In this document: one piece after another, positions 12,001 through 23,733 of the stretch | How the letters are laid out: every line of letters starts with the position of its first letter | Position numbering within the stretch: position 1 is the stretch's first letter | From: Macrostomum hystrix | Lineage: Eukaryota; Platyhelminthes; Macrostomidae | Direction of reading: 5' to 3' | DNA: 64,000 nucleotides | Assembly: GCA_950097015.1 (NCBI GenBank) | Contig: CATNEN010000007.1 | Coordinates: 8,433,001 to 8,497,000, forward strand | The notes under the pieces: model-generated | What the model was told of the DNA's origin: nothing | The model's input: only the letters and a program-made list of their open reading frames with translations | The model's database searches: none | Translations under genes and position numbers: made by a program

Positions 12001-15000
12001 AGTCTTCTCTTCCCAACCTCCTCTTCCCAATCTTCTCTTCCCAGTCTTCTCTTCCCAATCACCTCTTCCCAGTCTTCTCTTCCCAACCTCCTCTTCCCAA
12101 TCTCCTCTTCCCAGTCTTCTCTTCCCAACCTCCTCTTCCCAATCTTCTCTTCCCAGTCTTCTCTTCCCAATCACCTCTTCCCAGTCTTCTCTTCCCAACC
12201 TCCTCTTCCCAATCTCCTCTTCCCAGTCTTCTCTTCCCAACCTCCTCTTCCCAATCTTCTCTTCTCAGTCTTCTCTTCCCAATCACCTCTTCCCAGTCTT
12301 CTCTTCCCAACCTCCTCTTCCCAATCTCCTCTTCCCAGTCTTCTCTTCCCAACCTCCTCTTCCCAATCTTCTCTTCCCAGTCTTCTCTTCCCAATCACCT
12401 CTTCCCAATCTTTTCTTCCCAATCACCTCTTCCCAATCTCCTCTTCCCAATCTCCTCTTCCCAATCTCCTCTTCCCAATCTCCTCTTCCCAATCTCCTTC
12501 TCCCGATCTCCTCTTCCCAGTCTTCTCTTCCCAACCTCCTCTTCCCAATCTTCTCTTCCCAGTCTTCTCTTCCCAATCACCTCTTCCCAATCTCCTCTTC
12601 CCAATCTTCTCTTCCCAATCTCCTCTTCCCAATCTTCTCTTCTCAATCACCTCTTCCCAATGTCCGCTTGCCTATCGTCTTGCTCGAGTCTTTTTCCAAT
12701 TTCTTTTTTATTTAATATTTCCCACCCCAATCGTTTTCCAGAGTTTTCCAATCCTAACAAGCTTATCAACACTCTTGACAAGCTATTTTTGCCTTTACGA
12801 TTTCTCTTTTTGCGTCTAATTTCATTCAATTAGAAGCCCTTTGCCAGCCCTTGTCGAAGGTCAGAAGTCCTAACAACTGCCAATTTCGCAGATTTACTAC
12901 TATGCTCTGTTCCATGAGCTGCTGATGCCGCTGCTTCTGTTGCTGTGCATCGGCCGGCTTTGCCTCAACTACTTGAAGTACCGGTAAGTCCTTTGCCAGC
13001 AGGAAACCTCTCTGTTGAATGCCCTGAACCTCCCCTCACCTTGACCGTCGCCAACCGCTCCCAGACTGCACTGGAGCTTCGAATTCAACTTCGTCTCGGA
13101 CTACGAGCCGGCTGAAGACGAAGACGGCGATGACAAGGAGCGAAGGGTGGGCACTCAGGTCAACCTGGTGGTCCAGGTGGCCAGAAAGGTCCAGGTGAGT
13201 CCTCGCAGTTTTAATAAGAAGCAAGAGATGAGCTCGTAGAGTTCTTTCTCAATAGTGCGTCTGAAATGATTGCGTCCACAGTTTAAGAAAGGAAAAATAT
13301 TTTTTTTACTCTTTGTAGAATCTGGCTGGGAGAGTCTCTGACAATATGGAGAAGTTTAAAAAGTAAGTTCTCCGGCGTTGAACAGCAGGCTTATTTTTTA
13401 CGGACGCATACCACTCTGCACTACACCTCACTCCGCACACCCACCTCACTCCTCACACGCATCTCACTCCGCACTTCACCTCACTCCGCACATCCACCTC
13501 ACTCCGCACACGCATCTCACTCCGCACTTCACCTCACTCCGCACATCCAGCTCACTCCGCACACCCACCTCACTCCGCACACGCATCTCACTCCGCACTT
13601 CACCTCACTCCGCACATCCAGCTCACTCCGCACATCCACCTCACTCCTCACACGCATCTCACTCCGCACTTCACCTCACTCCGCACATCCAGCTCACTCC
13701 GCACATCCATCTCACTCCGCTCATCTATCTTACTCTGCACATCCACCTCACTCCACACAACCACTCAATCCGCACAACTAGCTCACTCTGCACAACCACC
13801 TCACTCCGCACATCCACGTCACTCCGCACACGCACCTCGCTCCGCACATCCACCTCACTCCGCACGCGCACCTCACTCCGCACATCCACCTCACTCCGCA
13901 CATCCATCTCACTCCGCTCATCTATCTTACTCTGCGCATCCACCTTACTCCGCACATCCATCTCACTCCGCTCATCTATCTTACTCTGCACATCCACCTC
14001 ACTCCACACAACCACTCAATCCGCACTTCACCTCACTCCGCACATCCACCTCACTCCGCACATCCATCTCACTCCGCTCATCTATCTTACTCTGCACATC
14101 CACCTCACTCCACACAACCACTCAATCCGCACAACTAGCTCACTCTGCACAACCACCTCACTCCGCACATCCACGTCACTCCGCACACGCACCTCACTCC
14201 GCACATCCACCTCACTCCGCACATCCACCTCACTCCGCACACGCACCTCACTCCGCACATCCACCTCACTCCGCACATCCATCTCACTCCGCTCATCTAT
14301 CTTACTCTGCGCATCCACCTTACTCCGCACATCCATCTCACTCCGCTCATCTATCTTACTCTGCACATCCACCTCACTCCACACAACCACTCAATCCGCA
14401 CAACTAGCTCACTCTGCACAACCACCTCACTCCGCACATCCACGTCACTCCGCACACGCACCACACTCCGCACATCCACCTCACTCCGCACACGCACCTC
14501 ACTTCGCACAACCACCTTGCTCCGCACCTAGCCTGGTCACCTGGCGCAGTCCGAAGCATACTCAAAGGCTTCTGAACCTTCTAGTTGCGGCATTCGCCGT
14601 CAGCGTTGTGCTTCCGTCATCAACCTGCCTTCAATTAATCGGCCTGTACTTTGGCGTCAAGCTCTTCGTCATCGACGCCCTGGTTGCTCGCTATCCGCGG
14701 CTCAGGCGACGATTCGATGGCGCCTCGAAGATGTGGCGAGCCCTGCCCACCGACCAGCAGCTGGGCAGCCTGCAGGTCAGCAGGGATGTTGAGAAGGTAA
14801 ATGTGACCGAGGCGAAAACTTGCGAGCCAGAAACTGTTAGCCAGTCACGAAAACAGCTGTCTGAATTTTTTAAAATACCCAACTTTTTCTCGTAAATGTA
14901 TTTTTTTATCTCCGAAAACATTTGCCTAGACTTTGAAAAAAAGCAATTTGCAGAACAAAGCAGCTAATCTGACTCTAAGCCATGTGCTTCAAATTCCACA

Positions 15001-18000
15001 CAAAACCAGCATTTCCATCATTTGGCTGAGACAAAAACTCTGTGTGCCTGTCAAGTTTAGCTGACAGCGAAAGCAGCGATGGCGTGGACTCTTTTTATTG
15101 AGGCTTTAGTTCCTGAATTGCTTTTATTTCAGTAAATCCGGGGAAATGACTTTCCCAGGAGCAGTCAATCAAGCTGCTCTGAAAAACGTTTCGGGAATTA
15201 AAGAGCTTCCTGATGAGTCAGAGAGTTTCCTGATGAGTCAGAGAGTTTCCTGGGGAATCAGAGAGTTTCCTGAGGAAGCAGAGAGTTTCCTGATGAGTCA
15301 GAGAGTTTCCTGGGGAATCAGAGAGTTTCCTGAGGAAGCAGAGAGCTTCCTGATGAGTCAGAGAGTTTCCTGATGAGTCAGAGAGTTTCCTGAGGAATCA
15401 GAGAGTTTCCTGAGGAAGCAGAGAGCTTCCTGATGAGTCAGAGAGTTTCCTGAGGAAGCAGAGAGTTTCATGAGGAAGCAGAGAGTTTCCTGATAACTAT
15501 AGAGTTAACAATTGTGTAGCAGGTCACATTTCAATGTCAAATCGCAGTACATTCTGCCTGGCTCAGACGATGAAGACGGTGGCAGCAGCCGCAAAGACCA
15601 CACTGGAAGCCAGGCTTCAGTTGCGTCTAACGAGGAGCAACCGCATCAGCAGCAGCAGCAGCAGCAGTTCTGCCAGACCTTCTCGCTGCCGGCCACTGAG
15701 GCGCCGCTGTCCCGATGGCGCGGTGGCAAGCGGTGCGCCATCGTCTGCAAGGTCGGAGAGCGCAGCCTGCCGCTGCCGAGCTCGCTGAAGCACGGGAAGC
15801 TGTACCTGACTCGGAGGTGGGTGTCTTGCAGTAGTGTTGCAGATGCAGTGTTGCAGATGCAGTGTGGCAGATGCAGTGTGGCAGATGCAGTGTGGCAGAT
15901 GCAGTGTGGCAGATGCAGTGTGGCAGATGCAGTGTTGCAGATGCAGTGTTGCAGATGCAGTGTGGCAGATGCAGTGTAGCAGATGCAGTGTGGCAGATGC
16001 AGTGTGGCAGATGCAGTGTTGCAGATGCAGTGTTGCAGATGCAGTGTGGCAGATGCAGTGTGGCAGATGCAGTGTAGCAGATGCAGTGTGGCAGATGCAG
16101 TGTGGCAGATGCAGTGTGGCAGATGCAGTGTGGCAGATGCAGTGTGGCAGATGCAGTGTGGCAGATGCAGTGTTGCAGATGCAGTGTTGCAGATGCAGTG
16201 TGGCAGATGCAGTGTGGCAGATGCAGTGTAGCAGATGCAGTGTGGCAGATGCAGTGTGGCAGATGCAGTGTAGCAGATGCAGTGTGGCAGATGCAGTGTG
16301 GCAGATGCAGTGTGACAGATGCAGTGACAGAAATTACACGCAAAGACCACTGGGAGTGGAAGAAAGGTCGAGGAACAGAAATCAATGGAGCTATGCAAAA
16401 GTGCACTAGCTAAATAAGGAATATCTTAATATAAGCCTCTTCAGTCAAAAACAGTCACTAAAAATTGGTGCAGAAAAAAGGTGAGAATTTCATTTCTCTG
16501 TAGCATGGACTGGGGGGACGCCTCACCCACCCTCAATTAGCCGAGCTAATGCTGGTAGCCAATTAACAGCTCAGTCGGAAATCGAACCCCTGACCTTCAA
16601 GTTGTGAGTCCGAGGCTCTAACATCTATTAAAAAAGCTCCCTGGTACAGTCAGTAAGGGCCATTGTTGAGAGGGACTATGATAACCAATTAGTTTGTTAA
16701 ACTGATAAGAAAATTGGACTTATTTACATTTTGAAACAATTTCTTATTAGCTTTTGCCTGCAAAACTGCTACGCCAATAGCAGCCATTCAAATTGGGGTC
16801 ACAGGGGCAAGCTGGCCCAGACAGAAATGAACAAGAGACTCTTGATATTGAACAATGAGCTGGAGCTTGGACTGAATTGTCTGCTCAAAATCTGATCTAT
16901 TCTTAGAGCTCTGAGACCGTCTCAAAGACAATCTCGCACGCTTTGGCTTCAGAGCTAATATTTGAGATCGATATTCTCATTTCCCAGTCCCTCTTCGTGT
17001 GCCTTTCCTGTGAATGCGAACAGGCCATGAGGGGCGGGTCCTCCAGGCGGTCTCTGGGGTGCATAGCAACCATGCTGATAGGGCATGGGCTGCTGGGTTT
17101 TTCGCTTCGCTGCTTTTAAGCATCTCCACCTGTCCCGCTTGGCATGTCAGCCCATCTGCCCGCTGTGCCAAAGTCAAAACTTGAAGTAGTGAAAAGATGC
17201 AGCGGAAGACAGCCGGGACGGAATTTCCTAGAAAGTGGCGAATGTTAATTAGCATTACGGAAATTGAGGCTGAGAGGGAGGAAGTTGTGAGCACAATTAT
17301 CGAGCTGGTGCTAACAACTGCAAGCTGTCAGTGCGACGCTGAAAAAAGCAAAAATAAAAAATAAACATTTGAAAAATAAGAAAAAGTGCAGGCTAAAAGG
17401 AAGACAGAAAAGTGTTCCATCACCGAGTTTCCTGTCTGAGAAAGCAGGAACTTATGGCGAGAATTTTCGAGCTCAAACAGAATGAGAACTGTGTTTAAAA
17501 GGCCGTCAGCGCTCCGCCCATCCGATCCGCAGTTTTCTCTGCTTCGAGCGCAGCAAGGACCGCGGCAAGGCCCGCAGGAGGAACCTGGTCATCCCGCTGA
17601 GCATGATCCGCTGGCTGAAGAAGGCAAGCACCAGAAAATTGCTCCAATTATCCGTTTCGGCGCTTTTTGACAAATTCAAAACGGCTTTTATCCTCTCAGA
17701 GCTGATTCAACGCACTTAGGGGATAATTAACTTAGGGGGATTTAACGCTCTCGGTAATGATGTAACGCTCTTAATATTGATTTAACGCTCTAGGTAATGA
17801 TGTAACGCTCTCGGTATTGATGTAACGCTCTTAGTATTGATTTAACGCTCTTAATATTGATGTAACGCTCTCGGTATTGATGTAACGCTCTCGGTATTGA
17901 TGTAACGCTCTTAGTATTGATTTAACGCTCTTAGTATTGATGTAACGCTCTTGGTATTGATGTAACGCTCTCGGTATTGATGTAACGCTCTTAGTATTGA

Positions 18001-21000
18001 TTTAACGCTCTTAGTATTGATGTAACGCTCTTGGTATTGATTTAACGCTCTCGGTATCGATGTAACGGTCTCGGTATTGATTTAACGCTCTTCGTATTGA
18101 TTTAACGCTCTTCGTATTGATGTAACGCTCTCGGTATTGATGTAACGCTCTTAGTATTGATGTAATGCTCTTAGTATTGATGTAACGCTCTTGGTATTGA
18201 TGTAACGCTCTCGGTATTGATGTAACGCTCTTAGTATTGATTTAACGCTCTTAGTATTGATGTAACGCTCTTGGTATTGATTTAACGCTCTCGGTATCGA
18301 TGTAACGGTCTCGGTATTGATTTAACGCTCTTCGTATTGATTTAACGCTCTTCGTATTGATGTAACGCTCTCGGTATTGATGTAACGCTCTTAGTATTGA
18401 TGTAATGCTCTTAGTATTGATGTAACGCTCTCGGTATTGATGTTACGCTCTTAGTATTGATTTAACGCTCTTAGTATTGATGTAACGCTCTCGGTATTGA
18501 TGTTACGCTCTTAGTATTGATTTAACGCTCTTAGTATTGATTTAACGCTCTTAGTATTGATGTAACGCTCTCGGTATTGATGTTACGCTCTTAGTATTGA
18601 TTTAACGCTCTTAGTATTGATGTAACGCTCTCGGTATTGATGTTACGCTCTTAGTATTGATTTAACGCTCTCGGTATTGATGTAACGCTCTCGGTATTGA
18701 TGTAACGCTCTTAGTATTGATTTAACGCTCTTAGTATTGATGTAACGCTCTTGGTATTGATGTAACGCTCTCGGTATTGATGTAACGCTCTTAGTATTGA
18801 TTTAACGCTCTTAGTATTGATGTAACGCTCTCGGTATTGATGTTACGCTCTTAGTATTGATTTAACGCTCTTAGTATTGATGTAACGCTCTCGGTATTGA
18901 TGTTACGCTCTTAGTATTGATTTAACGCTCTTAGTATTGATTTAACGCTCTTAGTATTGATGTAACGCTCTTAGTATTGATTTAACGCTCTTAGTATTGA
19001 TGTAACGCTCTCGGTATTGATGTTACGCTCTTAGTATTGATTTAACGCTCTTAGTATTGATGTAACGCTCTCGGTATTGATGTAACGCTCTTAGTATTGA
19101 TTTAACGCTCTTAGTATTGATTTAACGCTCTTAGTATTGATGTAACGCTCTCGGTATTGATGTTACGCTCTTAGTATTGATTTAACGCTCTTAGTATTGA
19201 TGTAACGCTCTCGGTATTGATGTTACGCTCTTAGTATTGATGTAACGCTCTTAGTATTGATTTAACGCTCTTAGTATTGATGTAACGCTCTCGGTATTGA
19301 TGTAACGCTCTTAGTATTGATTTAACGCTCTTAGTATTGATTTAACGCTCTTAGTATTGATGTAACGCTCTCGGTATTGATGTAACGCTCTCGGTATTGA
19401 TGTAACGCTCTTATTATTGATTTAACGTTCTTGGTATTGATGTAACGCTCTCGGTATTGATGTAACGCTCTCGGTATTGATGTAACGCTCTTATTATTGA
19501 TTTAACGTTCTTGGTATTGATGTAACGCTCTCGGTATTGATGTAACGCTCTCGGTATTGATGTTACGCTCTTAGTATTGATTTAACGCTCTTAGTATTGA
19601 TGTAACGCTCTCGGTATTGATGTTACGCTCTTAGTATTGATTTAACGCTCTTAGTATTGATGTAACGCTCTCGGTATTGATGTAACGCTCTTAGTATTGA
19701 TTTAACGCTCTTAGTATTGATTTAACGCTCTTAGTATTGATGTAACGCTCTCGGTATTGATGTAACGCTCTCGGTATTGATGTAACGCTCTTATTATTGA
19801 TTTAACGTTCTTGGTATTGATGTAACGCTCTCGGTATTGATGTAACGCTCTCGGTATTGATGTAACGCTCTCGGTATTGATGTAACGCTCTAGGTATTGA
19901 TTTAACGTTCTTAGTATTTATTTAACGCTCTTAGTATTGATTTAACGCTCTTGGTATTGATGTAACGCTCTTCGTGCGGATTTAACGCTTTTTGTGCCGG
20001 TTTAACGCTCCTTGTGTAGATTCAACGCAATTTTATGGCTTTAACGCTCTTTGCGAGGATTCAACACTATTTGTATTGATTTTTATTGAACTCAAAACTC
20101 TTGGTTTTGAATTAACACTCCTTGTACGGATTTAACGCTCTTGATTCTGATTTAATGCTTTCTTCGGACTTTTCTGGCTATTTTAACGCTTCGCTTATTT
20201 CTTTCCGGTACTCACTTGAAAACTGGCAAAATGGCCAACCGACTGTGCGCAGCTCTGCAAGGCTGTCAAAACCCGCTGACCCCCAATCCCTGACTCCCGC
20301 AGACAAAGCCCTTCTCCTGGTTGCCAGGCGGCGGGATGTCGATTGAGGTGCAAATTTTCGGCGTTGAAAAGGTGAGTTGGGACTCAGTGAGAAGTTGGCT
20401 AATTTTGCACTGCGGGGTCCATCTGGCTGATGAGTTCTCGCTCAACTGCTCAACTGTTTGAGGCCAGCTTTGCTTTGTTCCTGTATGGGTACCATGTGGC
20501 TATCAATATGGATCTGAGAGCGGTTCAATTTAGCCTGCTCATTGTTTGCACACGACACCGATAATTAGTTCTAATTGAATCAAATTGCTCGTAAAAGTGC
20601 ACAGACTGCCGGTTCTGACTGACCCAGTGACACAACAGTGAATGTCCAGATTTAGGTAACCCGCCCAAACAATAGAGTCTAGATCCAGCAAATCACAGTG
20701 CTTCATCCATACCATTCTTACCATCTTGAACCAGCCAATCACAGTGCTTCATGCATACCATTCTTACCATCTTGAACCAGCCAATCACAGTGCTTCATCC
20801 ATACCATTCAAACCATCTAGATCCAGCCAATCACAGTGCTTCATCCATACCATTCTTTCCATCCAGAACCAGAAAATCACAGCGCTTCATTCATACCATT
20901 CTTGCTATCTTGATCCAGCCAATCACAGTGCTTCATCCATCCCATTCTTACCATCGAGAACCAGCCAATCACAGTGCTTCATGCATACCATTCTTACCAT

Positions 21001-21585
21001 CTTGAACCAGCGAATCACAGTGCTTCATCCATACCATTCAAACCATCTAGATCCAGCCAATCACAGTGCTTCATCCATACCATTCAAACCATCTAGATCC
21101 AGCCAATCACAGTGCTTCATCCATACCATTCTTACCATCCAGAACCAGAAAATCACAGCGCTTCATTCATACCATTCTTGCTATCTTGATCCAGCCAATC
21201 ACAGTGCTTCTCCATCCCATTCTTCCCATCGAGAACCAGCCAATCACACTGCTTCGCCTATCCCATTCTTGCTATCTAGATCCAGCCAATCACAATCCTT
21301 CCGTCACAATTTAACCGTATTGATTCAGCCAATCAACGTAGCGCAGTAGCCCCCACCCTCCGCTATTCTATCCAGCCCCTGATCTTCGGAGGCATCATCG
21401 GTCGTGATGAGGTGTTCGACAGTCTTACGGAGGCTGGACGGCGAGCCGGGCTTCCCTGGGCTGGCGGAACGAACGCCACAGGAGACAGTCAGCAGCAGCA
21501 GCAGCAGCAGCTCCCCCAAGCGGACCCGCAGCTGGTACAGTCTGTCAGTCAAGCTCTGCTTTCGGACAGCGACATGGAAGATTGA
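9076..21585 (+). CDS. GRAMD4: GRAM domain-containing protein 4 orthologue, 11 coding exons
   Basis: Membrane-anchored GRAM-domain protein; the vertebrate orthologue is linked to mitochondria/ER and cell death. Exons: 9076-9246, 9923-10284, 11171-11633, 12892-12983, 13065-13194, 13319-13362, 14532-14796, 15548-15816, 17533-17623, 20303-20371, 21376-21585. Phases agree and sum to 2166 nt, 721 aa (human 578). Order: N-terminal coiled coil (HLEFVL, then RLRRQLSEERTARLRAE), conserved QLSARRLKANATRF, a first hydrophobic hairpin (exon 4, LLMPLLLLLCIGRLCLNYL), the amphipathic NLAGRVSDNMEKFKN, a second membrane region (exon 7, LQLIGLYFGVKLFVIDALV, then YPRLRRRFD and LPTDQQLG), and the GRAM domain in exons 8-11 (GKLYLTRSFLCFERS, LPGGGMSIE, PLIFGGIIGRDEVFDSL). 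Extra length comes from Ala-, Gln- and acid-rich inserts. Intron 9 uses a GC donor (AAG|GCAAGC at 17624). Every intron over 200 bp carries a minisatellite. The end of exon 7 could instead be 14775. Confidence 0.92.
9355..9830. repeat. 16-bp minisatellite, intronic part
   Basis: Same 'gagtttcctagaatct' family as 8226-8960, in the intron after GRAMD4's first coding exon. The first copies are almost identical; later ones drift to 'gtttacaagaatcgagttt'. Confidence 0.9.
10917..11147. repeat. 23-bp minisatellite, about 10 copies
   Basis: Nearly identical units 'tgtgctgtttgaaatgtgtg' plus 'aga', in the intron before exon 11171-11633 of GRAMD4. Confidence 0.95.
11770..12660. repeat. 14-bp pyrimidine-rich minisatellite, about 63 copies
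   Basis: Units of 'tcttcccaatctcc' with variants (cagtct, caacct, caatca) in GRAMD4's third coding-region intron. The transcribed sense strand is almost all pyrimidine. Open frames on both strands are repeat artefacts. Confidence 0.95.
13420..14528. repeat. 18-bp minisatellite, about 60 copies
   Basis: Units 'cacctcactccgcacatc' fill the intron between 13362 and 14532. The last degenerate units run straight into the splice acceptor 'gctccgcacctag'. Because the unit is 18 bp, the frame stays open through the array into the real exon; that fusion is not a gene. Confidence 0.95.
15205..15492. repeat. 20-bp minisatellite, about 14 copies
   Basis: Units 'gagagtttcctgatgagtca' with ggaatca and ggaagca variants, in the intron 14797-15547 of GRAMD4. 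Confidence 0.95.
15835..16320. repeat. 14-bp minisatellite, about 35 copies
   Basis: Units 'gcagatgcagtgtg' (g/t/a variants at one site) begin about 18 bp after the donor of exon 15548-15816. Both strands stay open over long stretches because of the repetition. Confidence 0.95.
16504..16640 (-). mobile_element. Possible second tRNA-derived element
   Basis: On the minus strand a stretch reads like tRNA anticodon and T arms ('cggactcacaacttgaagg', then B-box 'ggggttcgatttcc'). There is no good acceptor-stem pairing, so a SINE head is more likely than a functional tRNA. Confidence 0.35.
17741..20040. repeat. 20-bp minisatellite, 115 copies in perfect register
   Basis: Units 'tgtaacgctctcggtattga', 'tttaacgctcttagtattga' and 'tgttacgctcttagtattga' repeat in exact 20-bp register over 2.3 kb, often as a 60-bp trimer. 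It lies in the GRAMD4 intron 17624-20302, the one with the GC donor. Confidence 0.97.
20690..21335. repeat. 46-bp minisatellite, about 14 copies, with CCAAT core
   Basis: Units carry 'ccagccaatcacagtgcttc' followed by 'ataccattcttaccatct'-like sequence, in the last GRAMD4 intron (20372-21375). Nearly every unit contains the CCAAT-box core agCCAATca. Confidence 0.93.
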
Positions 21586-21795
21586 CTCGATGGCGATTGT
21601 GAACTGAGATGCACTTTCCAACATGTTCCATTGCACTCCACACTACGAGTACAAGATGTCTATTCTGAACTCACTTGGCCAGCACAGACCATTGAATGAA
21701 TGAATACACTGTGATTTATACTGTCCTGATATAATATATTCTTGATATTTCAGCGATTTCAATTAACTTGCATTTGTGCTTTTAGCTTTTAGCCT

Positions 21796-21955
21796 CAATG
21801 TGTGTGTGGGTTTATTGGTTATTTGTGGTTTTATTGGTTGTGTGTGTGGTTTTATTGGTTGTGTGTGTGGTTTTATTTGTTGTGTGTGTGGGTTTATTTG
21901 TTGTGTGTGTTGGTTTATTGGTTATGTGTGTGATTTTATTGGTTGTGTGTGGGTT
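21796..21955. repeat. About 21-bp GT-rich repeat, about 7 copies
   Basis: Units 'tgtgtgtggttttattggtt', beginning about 210 bp downstream of the GRAMD4 stop codon. No standard poly(A) hexamer stands out nearby. Confidence 0.85.
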
Positions 21956-22364
21956 GTTTACTGCTTTTTTATTTCGCTTGCAATGCTTAAAAAAGTTTTT
22001 GAGCAGCAAGCGAAACGGTTGCATCGAGTTTCGTCTAATTTAAGGAGTTGAATTGTCCCGAAAGCAGCAGAGGCAGTTTCAGGCCCTGTAATTCAGTGTT
22101 TCTTGTTTTCCTCATTCGACTTTCACCAAAAACTCTAATTACTTTCTAATTTAATGTCTTTATTTGGATTCGTTAGTTTGACAATCCTGAGACATCTCAC
22201 TTGACTGACTTGGCAACTGCCCAGAACAATCCCATTCGGACAGTCTAGAAATGTTCGATCAGGATCATCAATTAAGTGAGGTGAATGAGAAGCCCTGCCT
22301 GACTGAGCAGGCGAGTTAATGAAAAGCTCGTTTAGCCCCTGCTTGAGCCAGCAGCCATGCGCAT

Positions 22365-23265
22365 GGACAGCTCAAAGCAGGTACTCATGAACCCAGACAG
22401 CTCAGGGAACAGGTAACTCATAATATTACTACTATTAATATTATTGTAGTAGGCTGCGGGCAATAGTACATCAATAGTACACCCACACAGGTGTGCACAT
22501 CTGCCCTGACTTTCTCATCGTCAGACTGTTCTACACTCTCACTGGCCCTCAATGGCGTAAACTGCACAACAAGCACCCAAGCCTTCTATCCGCGGCTGCG
22601 CCCCAAATGAATGTGACCTCGCCGCGGAATCGAGCTCGGGACCTTGGTGCGAGAGGCAAAGGCGTTAGACTGACCTGCCACTCACCCTCCGCACAGGTAC
22701 TCATGCACACAGACAGCTCAGAGCACAGGTACTCATGCACACAGACAGCTCAGAGCACAGGTACTCATGCACACAGACAGCTCAGAGCACAGGTACTCAT
22801 GCACACAGACAGCTCAGAGCACAGGTACTCATGCACACAGACAGCTCAGAGCACAGGTACTCATGCACACAGACAGCTCAGAGCACAGGTACTCATGCAC
22901 ACAGACAGCTCAGAGCACAGGTACTCATGCACACAGACAGCTCAAAGCACAGGTACTCATGTACACAGACAGCTCAGAGCACAGGTACTCATGCACACAG
23001 ACAGCTCAAAGCACAGGTACTCATGCACATAGACAGCTCAGAGCATAGGTACTCATGCACACAGACAGCTCAGAGCACAGGTACTCATGCACACAGACAG
23101 CTCAAAGCACAGGTACTCATGCACACAGACAGCTCAGAGCACAGGTACTCATGCACACAGACAGCTCAAAGCACAGGTACTCATGCACACAGACAGCTCA
23201 GAGCACAGGTACTCATGCACACAGACAGCTCAGAGCACAGGTACTTATGCACACAGACAGCTCAG
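22365..23265. repeat. 32-bp minisatellite, about 19 copies, split by a SINE
   Basis: Units 'cagctcagagcacaggtact' + 'catgcacacaga'. Degenerate first units lie at 22365-22430, then the SINE at 22440-22692, then a nearly perfect array to 23265. It ends about 300 bp before the TATA box of the PstS receptor gene. Confidence 0.93.
22440..22692 (-). mobile_element. tRNA-derived SINE inserted in the 32-bp array
   Basis: Reverse copy: tail ('taatattattgtagtaggct'), body ('gactttctcatcgtcag'), then head with B box ('cggaatcgagctc') and A box near 22670. Array sequence 'ggtaactcat' and 'aggtactcatg' flanks it, consistent with insertion into a repeat unit. Confidence 0.85.
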
Positions 23266-23566
23266 GCCCTATAAGTCAAGTTCACCGCCTCAGAAATGAG
23301 CAGTCGCACGCACACTTGATTACTAGTATTGAAGGATTTAGCACTAGTGACAGTTATTGGGAATTATAGCATTACGCTCGTATCAGTGCGAGAAGCAGAG
23401 ACCTACGGAAGCGAACAGCGCGGGACAAGGGTGGCAGTCAGATCGGCACCTGCAGAGCTGCCCGCTGATTGGCTGGCTCGCCCACTTCCCTGTTCCCCGT
23501 TCTTCCACTCAACAGACGGCAAGCTGGGCCAAGACAGGTCCGGGGGGAACAACTTGGGTAGGGATT

Positions 23567-23573
23567 TATAAAT
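23567..23573 (+). promoter_or_regulatory. TATA box of the PstS receptor gene
   Basis: TATAAAT in 'gggatttataaattg', 167 bp before the ATG at 23734. A start site about 30 bp downstream would give a 5' UTR of about 135 nt without an intron. Confidence 0.55.
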
Positions 23574-23733
23574 TGTACGAGTCACAAAGCGGGGCTTTTA
23601 TCCCAAAATTCAACGGCCACAGTGGAGACAGCGAAACGGCTGAGGATCTGTGAGACCCACCGGCCAGCAGCGGTCGGCAGCTGGATCAGGCATCGGGGTG
23701 CCCTGACCCAATTGAATTCTCCAACCCAGCAGC

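Noticed and set aside
11912-12715. Open frames on both strands of the 14-bp array
   Set aside because: Repeat artefact inside a GRAMD4 intron.
13378-14895. 505-codon plus-strand frame joining the 18-bp array to a GRAMD4 exon
   Set aside because: The 18-bp period keeps the frame open by chance. The real exon starts after the acceptor at 14531, as shown by GRAMD4 homology and phase.
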